Shown here piece after piece: positions 8,088-16,734 of a stretch of 64,000 bases of DNA. Position numbers and translations under genes: made by a program. This stretch comes from Ignavibacteriales bacterium. Lineage in GTDB: Bacteria; Bacteroidota; Ignavibacteria; Ignavibacteriales; Melioribacteraceae. The stretch lies in NCBI GenBank assembly GCA_026390795.1, contig JAPLFG010000003.1:1798001-1862000 (forward strand). Reading direction: 5' to 3'. The notes below the pieces were generated by a model. It was not told the DNA's origin, searched no databases, and worked only from the letters and a program-made list of their open reading frames with translations. Positions within the stretch are counted from its first letter, which is position 1; each line of letters opens with the position of its first letter.

Positions 8088-10724
8088 GTGGTTGGTAAAA
8101 TAATTTCACACTATAAGATTTTAGAAAAACTCGGTGAAGGCGGGATGGGTGTTGTCTACAAGGCAGAAGACACCAAGCTCAAACGCATTGTAGCCTTAAA
8201 GTTCTTACCTCATCACCTATCAATTTCTAATGAAGATAATGCGCGCTTACTAAATGAAGCGCAGATGACCGCAAAATTAAATCACCCGCACATCTGTACT
8301 ATTTATGATATTGAAGAAGCGGATGAAGAAAAATTTATTGTGATGGAATTTGTTGACGGTGTAACGCTCAGAACGAAAATGAAAGAAACTGTTTTGAGAT
8401 TCGAAGAAGCTATAAACTACGCAACACAAATAGGAGAGGCATTAGAAGAAGCACATGCGCAGGGAATTATCCACCGGGATATCAAACCTGATAACATAAT
8501 GATCAACAGCAAGAACCAAATAAAGGTAATGGATTTTGGAATTGCTAAGCTGAAAGAAGGATTAGGCGTTACACGAACGATGAGCACTTCCGGTACACTC
8601 TCATATATGGCTCCTGAACAATTATCAAATTCAGCAATTGATGGTAGAGTGGATATATTTTCTTTAGGCATTCTTCTTTATGAAATGCTATCGAGCAAAC
8701 TGCCATTCAGGGGAGATCATCAGGCGGCAATGATCTACTCGATACTAAATGAGGAACCGGAGCCGATAAATAAATATTTATCAGAAGTTCCGTCGGAAAT
8801 GCTTCATGTGCTTAACCGCGCGTTGGAAAAAGATCCTGAAGACCGGTATCAGAACGTTCATGATATGGTAATTGATCTAAGAAGGCTGAAAAAACAAACG
8901 GGCGGAGTTACACACCATACTACAACCCATGAACATTTTGAGAATATAACTGAACCAACTACAAAATCATTTGGATTTTTACGCAGCAAATCCAAAAAAC
9001 AATTAGCGGTTATTTTGTTATTTGTTCTTTTAATTGTTTGTGCAGTTGTTGCTGTCTTATTTATTTCACGCGGACCACAATTAAATCCCGATATGAAATC
9101 ACAAGTAATAACTCTACCATTTCAAAGTGTCAGGTATGCAACAATGTCGAAAGATGGAAACTGGGTGGTATTTCCTGCTGCTGATGATAAAGGAAAATTT
9201 GATATTTACATGATGAACCTTTCTCAAGGTCAACCGAGAAAAGTTACAAATGATTTCAGTGTTAGTATTCCTAATGCAACGATTTCCCCTGATGCAAATA
9301 CAATTTTATTTACACGTTATAATTATAATACAAATCTTAATGAAATTATTAGCGTTTCCTCATCAGGCGGTTCCGAGAGAGTTATATTGGAAAATGCAAC
9401 TGTCGCAGATTGGCGAACAGATGGTCAACGAATTCTATTTTTAATCAGAAAGTTGATAACATATAACCGGAGGGTTTTAGAATGCTGGAGTTCCAAACCA
9501 GATGGATTAGATCGCCGATTTGAATTTGCCGACACCTTTGCAAACAGAATTGGTTACCGCAATGCATTCAATTATTCATCTGATGGGAGATCAATTGTCT
9601 GGACAAAAAATTTTAAAGAGGGGTATTGCGAATTAATGATTCGGGATTTAGAAAAAGGAACGGATCGTCAACTAACCTTCGATAAAAAATTTGCCGATGA
9701 CCCAATATGGGCTCCAAATGATCAAATCATCTATTCATCAAACAGAAATGGAAATATCAATTTATGGATAATTTCTGCTTCCGGTGGAGAAGCTGCACAA
9801 CTAACACGGGGAAGCGGCCATGACATGAGAATGGGTATTACTAGTGACGGAAAAAGATTATTGTACTCGGAGATTCATGAAAATATTGGTCAGATCAAAC
9901 TTGGGAATTTAAATAATGGCAGTATACAGCAGCTAACTTTTGACGACCGTGCACGGGCGAATCCGTCATTTTCGCCCGATGGGAAAGAGATTGTATTTAT
10001 TGCTCAAGAACTGGATGACATTAGCTACATCCGCAATATATATGTAATGAATAAAGACGGAAGTAATGTGCGTAAATTGACGGATGATGTTTCTTTCAAA
10101 AATTATCCAACTTGGTCTGCAGATAAAAAATGGATAATATATGCTGCCCGTCCGACAAATGAGCCCTTAGATTCAATGAGAGTATATTTAATTCAAGCAG
10201 ATAAACCAGGTCCGCCAAGAATGGTGGGATATGGATTCGGGCCTCTTTGGTTTAACGAGAAAGAGTTTACATTTGTTAAATTATCACTAACAACATATAA
10301 GGGTTCAGTTGATTCTAAAGAAGTTCAAAGATTTTCAGAAGATTCTATTGTTGTAAGACCTATTTTAAATGGGAAATATGTATCAATTGGTGATAACCGC
10401 ACCGCACAAAAAAGATTATATACAAACTCAATGACTTCTTACAAATTATCAGGTATAAAAAATGCAAAACCACTTTATCTTTTTAGAGATCTTATTTATT
10501 CTTTTATTGCTTCAACCACCGAATTCTATTATAGGCGCAAAGGGTCAGAAAATGAATTACGAAAAATCACTTTTCCTGACCTAAGCGATTTACAAGTGAA
10601 TTTTGATTTTAATGGTTTAGCACCAACTTACGATTTTAATTTAAGCAACGACGGAAAAGAGATTGTCTATGTTCAAAGTTACTGGAAAGTAAAGTATATT
10701 ATTTTAGATAACATTTTTAAATGA
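8088..10724 (+). CDS. Membrane Ser/Thr protein kinase with TolB/WD40-like propeller
   Basis: The start is GTG at 8088, set by the shared N-terminus (MVGKIISHYKILEKLG) and an AGGA just upstream. Kinase domain 9-268: GEGGMG, K38, HRDIKPDN (D131, N136), DFG (D149), APE. One transmembrane helix lies at about 305-327, followed by a roughly 550-residue propeller with SPDAN, APNDQ, SPDGK and YVMNKDGS blade motifs. By family analogy the propeller senses an extracytoplasmic ligand and the kinase acts in the cytoplasm. Unlike the previous gene, it is intact to its C-terminus. It overlaps the next kinase by 4 bases (ATGA), which suggests coupled translation. Confidence 0.92.
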   Translation: MVGKIISHYKILEKLGEGGMGVVYKAEDTKLKRIVALKFLPHHLSISNEDNARLLNEAQMTAKLNHPHICTIYDIEEADEEKFIVMEFVDGVTLRTKMKETVLRFEEAINYATQIGEALEEAHAQGIIHRDIKPDNIMINSKNQIKVMDFGIAKLKEGLGVTRTMSTSGTLSYMAPEQLSNSAIDGRVDIFSLGILLYEMLSSKLPFRGDHQAAMIYSILNEEPEPINKYLSEVPSEMLHVLNRALEKDPEDRYQNVHDMVIDLRRLKKQTGGVTHHTTTHEHFENITEPTTKSFGFLRSKSKKQLAVILLFVLLIVCAVVAVLFISRGPQLNPDMKSQVITLPFQSVRYATMSKDGNWVVFPAADDKGKFDIYMMNLSQGQPRKVTNDFSVSIPNATISPDANTILFTRYNYNTNLNEIISVSSSGGSERVILENATVADWRTDGQRILFLIRKLITYNRRVLECWSSKPDGLDRRFEFADTFANRIGYRNAFNYSSDGRSIVWTKNFKEGYCELMIRDLEKGTDRQLTFDKKFADDPIWAPNDQIIYSSNRNGNINLWIISASGGEAAQLTRGSGHDMRMGITSDGKRLLYSEIHENIGQIKLGNLNNGSIQQLTFDDRARANPSFSPDGKEIVFIAQELDDISYIRNIYVMNKDGSNVRKLTDDVSFKNYPTWSADKKWIIYAARPTNEPLDSMRVYLIQADKPGPPRMVGYGFGPLWFNEKEFTFVKLSLTTYKGSVDSKEVQRFSEDSIVVRPILNGKYVSIGDNRTAQKRLYTNSMTSYKLSGIKNAKPLYLFRDLIYSFIASTTEFYYRRKGSENELRKITFPDLSDLQVNFDFNGLAPTYDFNLSNDGKEIVYVQSYWKVKYIILDNIFK

Positions 10725-13183
10725 GTATGATCGGTAAAACAATTTCACATTACAGAATCACAGAAAAATTAGGCGGCGGGGGAATGGGAGTAGTTTATAA
10801 AGCCGAAGATATTAAACTTCACAGAACAGTCGCATTAAAATTTTTACCTCCGGAATTAACCCGAAACGAAGATGCTAAAAAAAGATTTTTTCAAGAAGCT
10901 CAAGCCGCATCTTCTCTCCAGCACAATAATGTTTGTACAATTCATGATATAGATGAAACGGAAGATGGGCAAATATTCATCTGCATGGCATGTTATGAAG
11001 GCGAAACACTTAGACAGAAAATTGTGAATGGAAAATTGCGAATTGAAGAAATAATTGATTATTCAAAACAAATTGCTGAAGGTTTGCAAAAAGCGCATGA
11101 GAATGGAATCATCCATAGAGATATAAAACCGGAAAATATTTTCATTACTAAAGACGGCGTCATAAAAATTTTGGATTTTGGTCTTGCAAAATTGTCTGCT
11201 TCCACGATGGTAACAAAAATCAATGAGACAGTTGGAACAGCTTCATATATGTCGCCCGAACAGGCAAGCGGTACTCAAGTTGATCACCGCACGGACATCT
11301 GGGCTCTTGGTGTCATTCTTTTCGAAATACTGACAGGCGGACTTCCTTTCAAAAGTGATTATGAACAAGCTATGATTTACTCAATTTTACATGAGCATCC
11401 GTCACAAAATTTATATTCGCAGAAAAATGTTCCGGGGTATTTAATTAATTTGTGTTATAGCATGCTTTCAAAAAATCCGGAAAATCGTCCTCACGATATG
11501 AAGGAAGTTATAAAATCACTTACTATGTTTGAACCCACTCTGCGCAAAAATCTGAATGTCATTTCATTAAGATCATTTAGAAAACACAAAAATAAAATCT
11601 TAGCGTCGTTGGCATTTATTTCACTATTAATCATAGGAATATGGTATACATCTAAAACGCCTGTGACAGTTGATTCAATAAGTAAAACAGCTATCGCAGT
11701 GGATCCGACAAAAAATTCTCAAATAAATCTATGCGTCATTCCATTACTGAACAACGATGAACAAGATAATAGTATTAAAGATTGGCCCAAGAGAATCCAA
11801 TCTATAGTTGCGAATTATTTGGTAGCACTTGGGATTTATGATCCGTATAGCTTGAATGGTTTATTGGAAAGTACTTTCGGTTCGTCTAATCCTACACGAA
11901 CACCGAACTTATATAAACTTATATCAGGAACATCAAATTACTTAGTTGACGGTCAAATATCTAAAGAAAACGTTGGTTACCGAATAGAGTTGAGGTTAAT
12001 GAATCCTGCGGATCGCAAAAGTCTCCATTCATTTAATTCTAATGTAAAAGAGCAGAAAGATCTTATCGCTACGGTTTCAAGTCTTTCAAAAGATATTTAT
12101 AATTTTTTTATACTGTACGTTTTGCAGTCTACCGAGAAAAAAATAATTGAGCCGTGGATTCAACATGGGACAGAAAATTTAGAAGCGCACGGTGAATTCA
12201 TGAAAGCGTATAAAATGATTTATGATATGCAGCCCGGCAGTGAAATACATCTTAGAAAAGCAATTGCTCTCGATTCAACCTTCATTTCGCCGAGGATTTG
12301 GTTGATACCGACATTGTCTGATAAAAATGATCTCAAGGAGATACGGAAACAATTAAATGCGCTTAAAAAACTTGAAGCGACCGCGGATCCATTTGACCGT
12401 GCAATGATTGAGTGGGCTGGAGCTTTTGTTAAACATGACCTTGAAAAACAGGTTCAGTCATTATCAAAAGCTTTAACTTATTCAGAAAATAATAATATTT
12501 TATTGATTAATCTGGCAGATGATAGATACTATCTGAACGATTTGTCTGGCGCACTCGATGCTATTAATAAGATTCTGAAATCAAAATGGAACTACCCTCC
12601 GTTGTACCCTCTTTACGCTAAATGTTTTATTAGACAGAATAATCTTTCTGAAGCCAAACGCGTTCTTAAAGAATCACTCGATCTGAAAGTTGTAGACTCG
12701 GAAGTATATCTTTTGCTTTCATCTTTAGCTTCAATTGAAAATAACAGCACAGAATCTTCCAAATTCGAAAATGAATATGATAGAAAAATCCGTGAATCAG
12801 GAGCGAGCACTGCTTCCAGTGTATCAGTATTATCCGAGCATGGTGAAATGTTTTTGAGTATTAAAAAATATGATCGCGCAGAATGGCTCTACCGTAAAGC
12901 AAATTCATTAGTCCCTAAAAATTCTGATGTCCAATTCGGTTTAATAAATATCCTTATTGTTAGGAATAAACTTTCAGAAGCTGAATTGGAAATAAGTAAA
13001 GTTCTTCCCGCTAACCATAAGAATTCTCGCTTTTATAAATTAATGAGTGAATTTTATCGAAAGTCGGGCAAGAAATTAAAAGCAGTTGAAAGTCTTAATA
13101 CTGCATTGTTATTCAGTCGCTCGGATGAAGAGAGTAAATATCTACGGCAAAAAATTGATTCATTAAAAAAATTGCCGGATTAA
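10721..13183 (+). CDS. Membrane Ser/Thr protein kinase with TPR-like C-terminal domain
   Basis: Kinase residues are all present: glycine loop LGGGGMGVVY, K40, HRDIKPEN (D134, N139), DFG (D152) and SPE in the APE position. A transmembrane helix lies at about 294-312. Where its two upstream paralogues have a propeller, the outer part is a FlgO/TolB-N-like segment (about 335-450) followed by helical repeats of TPR character to the end (ALDAINKIL, AEWLYRKANSLVP, KAVESLNTALLF). An ATG at 10727 matches the paralogue N-termini better than the ATG at 10721; the difference is two residues. The gene is coupled to the preceding kinase and followed after 26 bases by the small peptide genes. Confidence 0.9.
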   Translation: MSMIGKTISHYRITEKLGGGGMGVVYKAEDIKLHRTVALKFLPPELTRNEDAKKRFFQEAQAASSLQHNNVCTIHDIDETEDGQIFICMACYEGETLRQKIVNGKLRIEEIIDYSKQIAEGLQKAHENGIIHRDIKPENIFITKDGVIKILDFGLAKLSASTMVTKINETVGTASYMSPEQASGTQVDHRTDIWALGVILFEILTGGLPFKSDYEQAMIYSILHEHPSQNLYSQKNVPGYLINLCYSMLSKNPENRPHDMKEVIKSLTMFEPTLRKNLNVISLRSFRKHKNKILASLAFISLLIIGIWYTSKTPVTVDSISKTAIAVDPTKNSQINLCVIPLLNNDEQDNSIKDWPKRIQSIVANYLVALGIYDPYSLNGLLESTFGSSNPTRTPNLYKLISGTSNYLVDGQISKENVGYRIELRLMNPADRKSLHSFNSNVKEQKDLIATVSSLSKDIYNFFILYVLQSTEKKIIEPWIQHGTENLEAHGEFMKAYKMIYDMQPGSEIHLRKAIALDSTFISPRIWLIPTLSDKNDLKEIRKQLNALKKLEATADPFDRAMIEWAGAFVKHDLEKQVQSLSKALTYSENNNILLINLADDRYYLNDLSGALDAINKILKSKWNYPPLYPLYAKCFIRQNNLSEAKRVLKESLDLKVVDSEVYLLLSSLASIENNSTESSKFENEYDRKIRESGASTASSVSVLSEHGEMFLSIKKYDRAEWLYRKANSLVPKNSDVQFGLINILIVRNKLSEAELEISKVLPANHKNSRFYKLMSEFYRKSGKKLKAVESLNTALLFSRSDEESKYLRQKIDSLKKLPD

Positions 13184-13209
13184 TAACAAATTAAATATCG
13201 GAGGAAAAA

Positions 13210-13476
13210 ATGCTACAGAATCTTACTTACTTTGATGTTCTTAAAAAAGCTTATTATGACGATGATTTTTGGCATATGCTGATTGCAAAACCAGCCCATG
13301 CTCTTGACAAATATGGAATCTCTTTAAATGTAGATGATGAAGAAAAACTTTTCTCTGCTTTGAAGGACTTCTCGCTTGTCCTAGCTTTTGATAGGTATAG
13401 GAGACCCAAGCTTAAAATACCACCGACGGATAATATTACGGGATGGGATTGTAAAGTTCCGTGGGGTCAAACATAA
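13210..13476 (+). CDS. Small NHLP/Os1348-like protein, possible RiPP precursor, VPW tail
   Basis: This 88-residue protein has a strong GGAGG site upstream. Residues 8-50 follow the pattern of nitrile-hydratase-leader (NHLP/Os1348) clan peptides: a helix with YYDDDFWHMLIAKPAHAL, then YGISLNVDDEEKL, as in D-x-x-F-x-x-x-L-x-x-x-P-x-x-A-L. The tail is different in style: RYRRPKLKIPP, then GWDCKVPWGQT with one Cys (C81) and Trp79 and Trp85. The neighbouring 100-residue protein has the same architecture and also ends in VPW. A precursor role for a modified peptide is inference; no YcaO, radical SAM or lanthipeptide enzyme is nearby. It could equally be a small adaptor for the kinases. Confidence 0.72.
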   Translation: MLQNLTYFDVLKKAYYDDDFWHMLIAKPAHALDKYGISLNVDDEEKLFSALKDFSLVLAFDRYRRPKLKIPPTDNITGWDCKVPWGQT

Positions 13477-13528
13477 TTGACCTTGGTGAAAATTACTCGG
13501 CTAATATTAAAAATAAGCAGGAGAAGTT

Positions 13529-13831
13529 ATGGCAACAATCCTTCAAGTGCTGAATAGGGCGCTCAAAGATGAAAAATTTTGGGACCAGCTTTTAGTAGAT
13601 TCGAAAAAAGCGCTCGACTCTGCGAATTTTAAATTGTCTCAAGAAGATCTTATTTATTTAATGGACCGCATTCATGATCCGGTCACTGTTGTGAAGTTTG
13701 AAAGACGCAGACATGAATCACCGGCACCGAAAGAGGTATTAGTAAATCGTAAAATGAGTAAAATTTCCAAATCTGAAACAGCTGAGAATGAGTTTCTTGA
13801 CAGTGAAGAAATAAGAGTTCCTTGGAGCTGA
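13529..13831 (+). CDS. Small NHLP/Os1348-like protein, paralogue of the preceding gene
   Basis: The 100-residue product starts after an AGGAG site. Residues 4-47 repeat the NHLP-like leader pattern (LNRALKDEKFWDQLLVDSKKAL, then FKLSQEDLIYL). A positively charged segment FERRRHESPAPK and a polar stretch follow, and the last residues are EEIRVPWS. The shared elements with the previous gene are the FW-x-x-L helix, the aromatic/basic segment after it, and the C-terminal (K/R)VPW. Paired leader-type peptides beside a prenyl-synthase-like enzyme suggest a peptide-modification cluster, but this is a hypothesis only. Confidence 0.7.
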   Translation: MATILQVLNRALKDEKFWDQLLVDSKKALDSANFKLSQEDLIYLMDRIHDPVTVVKFERRRHESPAPKEVLVNRKMSKISKSETAENEFLDSEEIRVPWS

Positions 13832-13887
13832 AGCAATTTGAAAATGTAAAAAATTTCGCGTGCACACTAAGATGTAAAAGATGCTGA

Positions 13888-14820
13888 ATGTTTTCGTTTA
13901 ATACTCGTCTAGAGAAAAAAGCCGGTTTGTGGCCTAAAGAGCAAACTGAACTGCTGAATGATTATTTAAAATCATCAAACGTTTATTTGCTGCGGAATAG
14001 TATTACGCACAAACTAAAAGAATTACCTTATTGGATCTCTCTCCCTTGCTGGATACACTATAAATGGAAAACGGAGAATCTCTTACGTGTGCAATATTCT
14101 CTTGAGGATCTACTCTGGGCTCAATTTTGCGTTTACCTTAGCATTAAAATCGGCGATGACGAACTGGATGGTCAGACTAATATTACCTCTTCCGGATCCA
14201 TTTCTAAATTATTATTAACCGAAGCCGAATTTACACTTTCAAATTATTTTGCCCCATCGGCAAATTTTTGGAAATACTATCATGATTATCTCATTGAGAC
14301 TAATTCAGCAATTAGCAGTGTAAATGAACTGCAGCATAATTGGTCTTTAGAAACCGATCAGTTGGAAAAAGAATATTATTTGCTTTCTTCAGCTTTGAAG
14401 ATCGCTACTCTTGCAATATTTTCAGTTAACAAAAAGCAAGATGAATTTGAGCCTGCGGATAATTATCTAGACGAGATGTCAACCGGGGGACAAATACTTG
14501 ATGATTTTTTAGATTATGAAGAAGATTTACATTCCGGTAAATTGAATTATGCAGCGCGAATATTGCTGAGTGGTTTTCACGAAAATTTTTCGCAAGTAAA
14601 AATATTAGAAAAAATCATTGAGTCGATAATTCGTACAAACAACCATAAAATTATTTTTGATCTCGTCCGGTCTCATTATAATAAAGCCCACGATGCTGCT
14701 ATGGTCTACCATTTGGTAAAAGAAGATAAATATCATTCTGTAGAATTAATGCGCTTGAACAAACATCAAAATAAAATTCATCATGATAGAGTTCGTTTAG
14801 TTCTCGGAGATCTAATGTGA
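13888..14820 (+). CDS. Class I isoprenoid-synthase-like protein
   Basis: The 310-residue protein is all-helical by composition and carries both aspartate-rich signatures expected of trans-prenyl-diphosphate or terpene synthases: GDDELD (D90, D91, D94) and GGQILDDFLDYEED (Q202, D205, D206, D209) followed by SGK (217-218). These bind diphosphate through magnesium in the family. Overall similarity to classic polyprenyl synthetases is low, so the substrate is unknown, and it may bind rather than make prenyl groups. No other isoprenoid gene is present. It is the last gene of the signalling run, 56 bases after the second small peptide gene and followed by a strong hairpin. Confidence 0.65.
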   Translation: MFSFNTRLEKKAGLWPKEQTELLNDYLKSSNVYLLRNSITHKLKELPYWISLPCWIHYKWKTENLLRVQYSLEDLLWAQFCVYLSIKIGDDELDGQTNITSSGSISKLLLTEAEFTLSNYFAPSANFWKYYHDYLIETNSAISSVNELQHNWSLETDQLEKEYYLLSSALKIATLAIFSVNKKQDEFEPADNYLDEMSTGGQILDDFLDYEEDLHSGKLNYAARILLSGFHENFSQVKILEKIIESIIRTNNHKIIFDLVRSHYNKAHDAAMVYHLVKEDKYHSVELMRLNKHQNKIHHDRVRLVLGDLM

Positions 14821-14904
14821 TTCTGTTCTGAGTTCTACGCGTCTTAAAATGTAAACGAGTGTTGCAGCTTCTGAAAAGTCGATTATTCCTTAGTGCATCT
14901 AAGA

Positions 14905-14940
14905 TCAGCAAAGTCCTCACGCTGAAGAGGACTTTGCTGA
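14905..14940. terminator. Perfect 14-bp hairpin between convergent genes
   Basis: TCAGCAAAGTCCTC (14905-14918) and GAGGACTTTGCTGA (14927-14940) are exact inverted repeats around an 8-base loop. It sits between the ends of two convergent genes and could terminate both. There is no U-tract on either side, so the mechanism is uncertain. Confidence 0.7.
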
Positions 14941-14954
14941 AAATATGGAAACAG

Positions 14955-16487
14955 CTACTTCATTAATATAAATTTTTTGGTTGCGGTAAAAGAACCGGCG
15001 GTTAATTGATAGAAATAAACACCGGAAGGTAATTGATAATTTTGAATTGAGAATGTCGAATTATAGCTGCCGGCAGATTTAAACTCATCGACAAGTGTAG
15101 CGACTTCTTCTCCAAGTAAATCGAATACTTTTAAAGTAACATTACTTCCAACCGGTATCTGATAACTGATGTTAGTACTTGGATTGAATGGGTTTGGATA
15201 ATTTTGTCCGAGAGAATAACCAGTAGGAATAGCCGTACTTTCTTCAACAAAAGTAACATTATCGGATGTTAAAATATAGTAGCTGGCAATCTGACTATTA
15301 GAAAAAGTAATTGTGTTTGTAGAGTGATTAATTACAGCGTTGATAATTGTTGTCCATTGATTAGTCTGGTTGTTCCAGTATTTTACTCTCAAACTGTTTT
15401 TATCAATGTGGTAAGCTTGTATTTGTTTATCGTCGAAATGGAATTGAATATTTCCGTTAGCGCCAAAGTTCATCATTCCGCCACATCCGCCATTCTGCAT
15501 CATTCCATTGGAACCGTTTGAATTGAATATGCCCATTTCGTAACCCTTAAATATATTCTGTCCTTTACCGTTCGGCATATTGTAAGGATTCAGTTCAAGC
15601 ATTCGCGCAAACATGGAATCCGACATCATCCCGCCCATATTCCAACCGCTGCCCATCATCATAAAATCTTTATCATCAAATGGATTTGTGACTTTATCAT
15701 TGGAATTATTTTTGCGCATCCAACCACCGCCGAAATTATTTCCTATTAAAACCGGATCTCTCCACACTTTGCCGTTTATTTGATAAACTATAACAACGCT
15801 TAAACCATTTGTCGCTTGCAATTTTCCGCCAACGATTGTTACGTTATCTCCGTTGTTAGGTCTCGTTGCACCGGTGCTCGATTCATACCACCATGGACCG
15901 AAGTTCAAAAAGTAATCCGGCTCTCCATCATTATTCTCATCTAAATAGTAGTGATCCATAAAATAAGTTGTATCTACCAATACTCTTCCGGATAAAGTTA
16001 CATCTTGCGGTTTGGTTCCGCTTGCGCCAAAAGCATAACCGCTGCAATTACCAGCATGCTGCCCCATCATGTGTGTATTGTTTCCAAAGTCATTCCACAT
16101 CGGGTCGAATGGATCTCGCCACAATAATCCATCAATTTTATAAACAATAATCATGGGAAGTCCATTCATATTCAATGAAGTGTTCATCTGACCGCCGATG
16201 ATAGTTATTTGATCTCCCGTTTTTGGTCTTACTGCTGTAGAATTATCCGGTGTATACCAGATGGGACCAAAGTTAAGATAGCAGTCATTTGTGTTATCAC
16301 CGTTTATATCGAGATAGTAAATTGGCATTGGAAGAGATGTATCTACGGTTACTTTACCCGAGAGAGTGATCTGTGCTAATGTATCTGGAAACATAAATCC
16401 CATTCCGCCGCTTCTCATTCCTTGCGCAGAAAGAGATATGACTGACAGAAACATGAACAGTAAAAATATATTTATATTTTTTTTCAT
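14955..16487 (-). CDS. Secreted protein with type IX secretion C-terminal sorting domain
   Basis: Residues 1-21 are a Sec signal peptide ending LSAQ. Two homologous beta-rich modules follow (about 36-130 and 160-250). Each has TLSGxVxVDT, YYLDxNxDxxxDxxLNFGPxWY, RPxxGDxxTIxGG and a WRDP end, with Asp/Asn runs that look like calcium loops. A Met/Gly/His/Asn-rich stretch covers about 255-345. The last 85 residues are a type A sorting domain: LGQNYPNPFNPST, VTLKVFDLLGEEVATLVD, LPSGVYFYQL and a terminal KKFILMK. The protein is predicted to cross the outer membrane through the T9SS. The Met-rich segment and the metal genes downstream hint at metal binding, but that is inference. Confidence 0.85.
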   Translation of the reverse strand: MKKNINIFLLFMFLSVISLSAQGMRSGGMGFMFPDTLAQITLSGKVTVDTSLPMPIYYLDINGDNTNDCYLNFGPIWYTPDNSTAVRPKTGDQITIIGGQMNTSLNMNGLPMIIVYKIDGLLWRDPFDPMWNDFGNNTHMMGQHAGNCSGYAFGASGTKPQDVTLSGRVLVDTTYFMDHYYLDENNDGEPDYFLNFGPWWYESSTGATRPNNGDNVTIVGGKLQATNGLSVVIVYQINGKVWRDPVLIGNNFGGGWMRKNNSNDKVTNPFDDKDFMMMGSGWNMGGMMSDSMFARMLELNPYNMPNGKGQNIFKGYEMGIFNSNGSNGMMQNGGCGGMMNFGANGNIQFHFDDKQIQAYHIDKNSLRVKYWNNQTNQWTTIINAVINHSTNTITFSNSQIASYYILTSDNVTFVEESTAIPTGYSLGQNYPNPFNPSTNISYQIPVGSNVTLKVFDLLGEEVATLVDEFKSAGSYNSTFSIQNYQLPSGVYFYQLTAGSFTATKKFILMK

Positions 16488-16734
16488 CTTATATCCTAAT
16501 TATTATTTCGTATTAAATACTTACTCTTATTTATAATTATCATTTCAACCAGAACCGTTAAGAAATATCAAAATATCACGACAATTTTTTTAGAAAGCTG
16601 TTTGTAAAGTTATCTAAAGTACTCCATGTTAGATAACTAATAATGAAATTAGGTTCCCCTAGAATCAATATTCTTTTAATAATACTTGGTTATCCCATCG
16701 CCGTTTTTCGGTAGTTGTAAACAATAGCCGAGCG

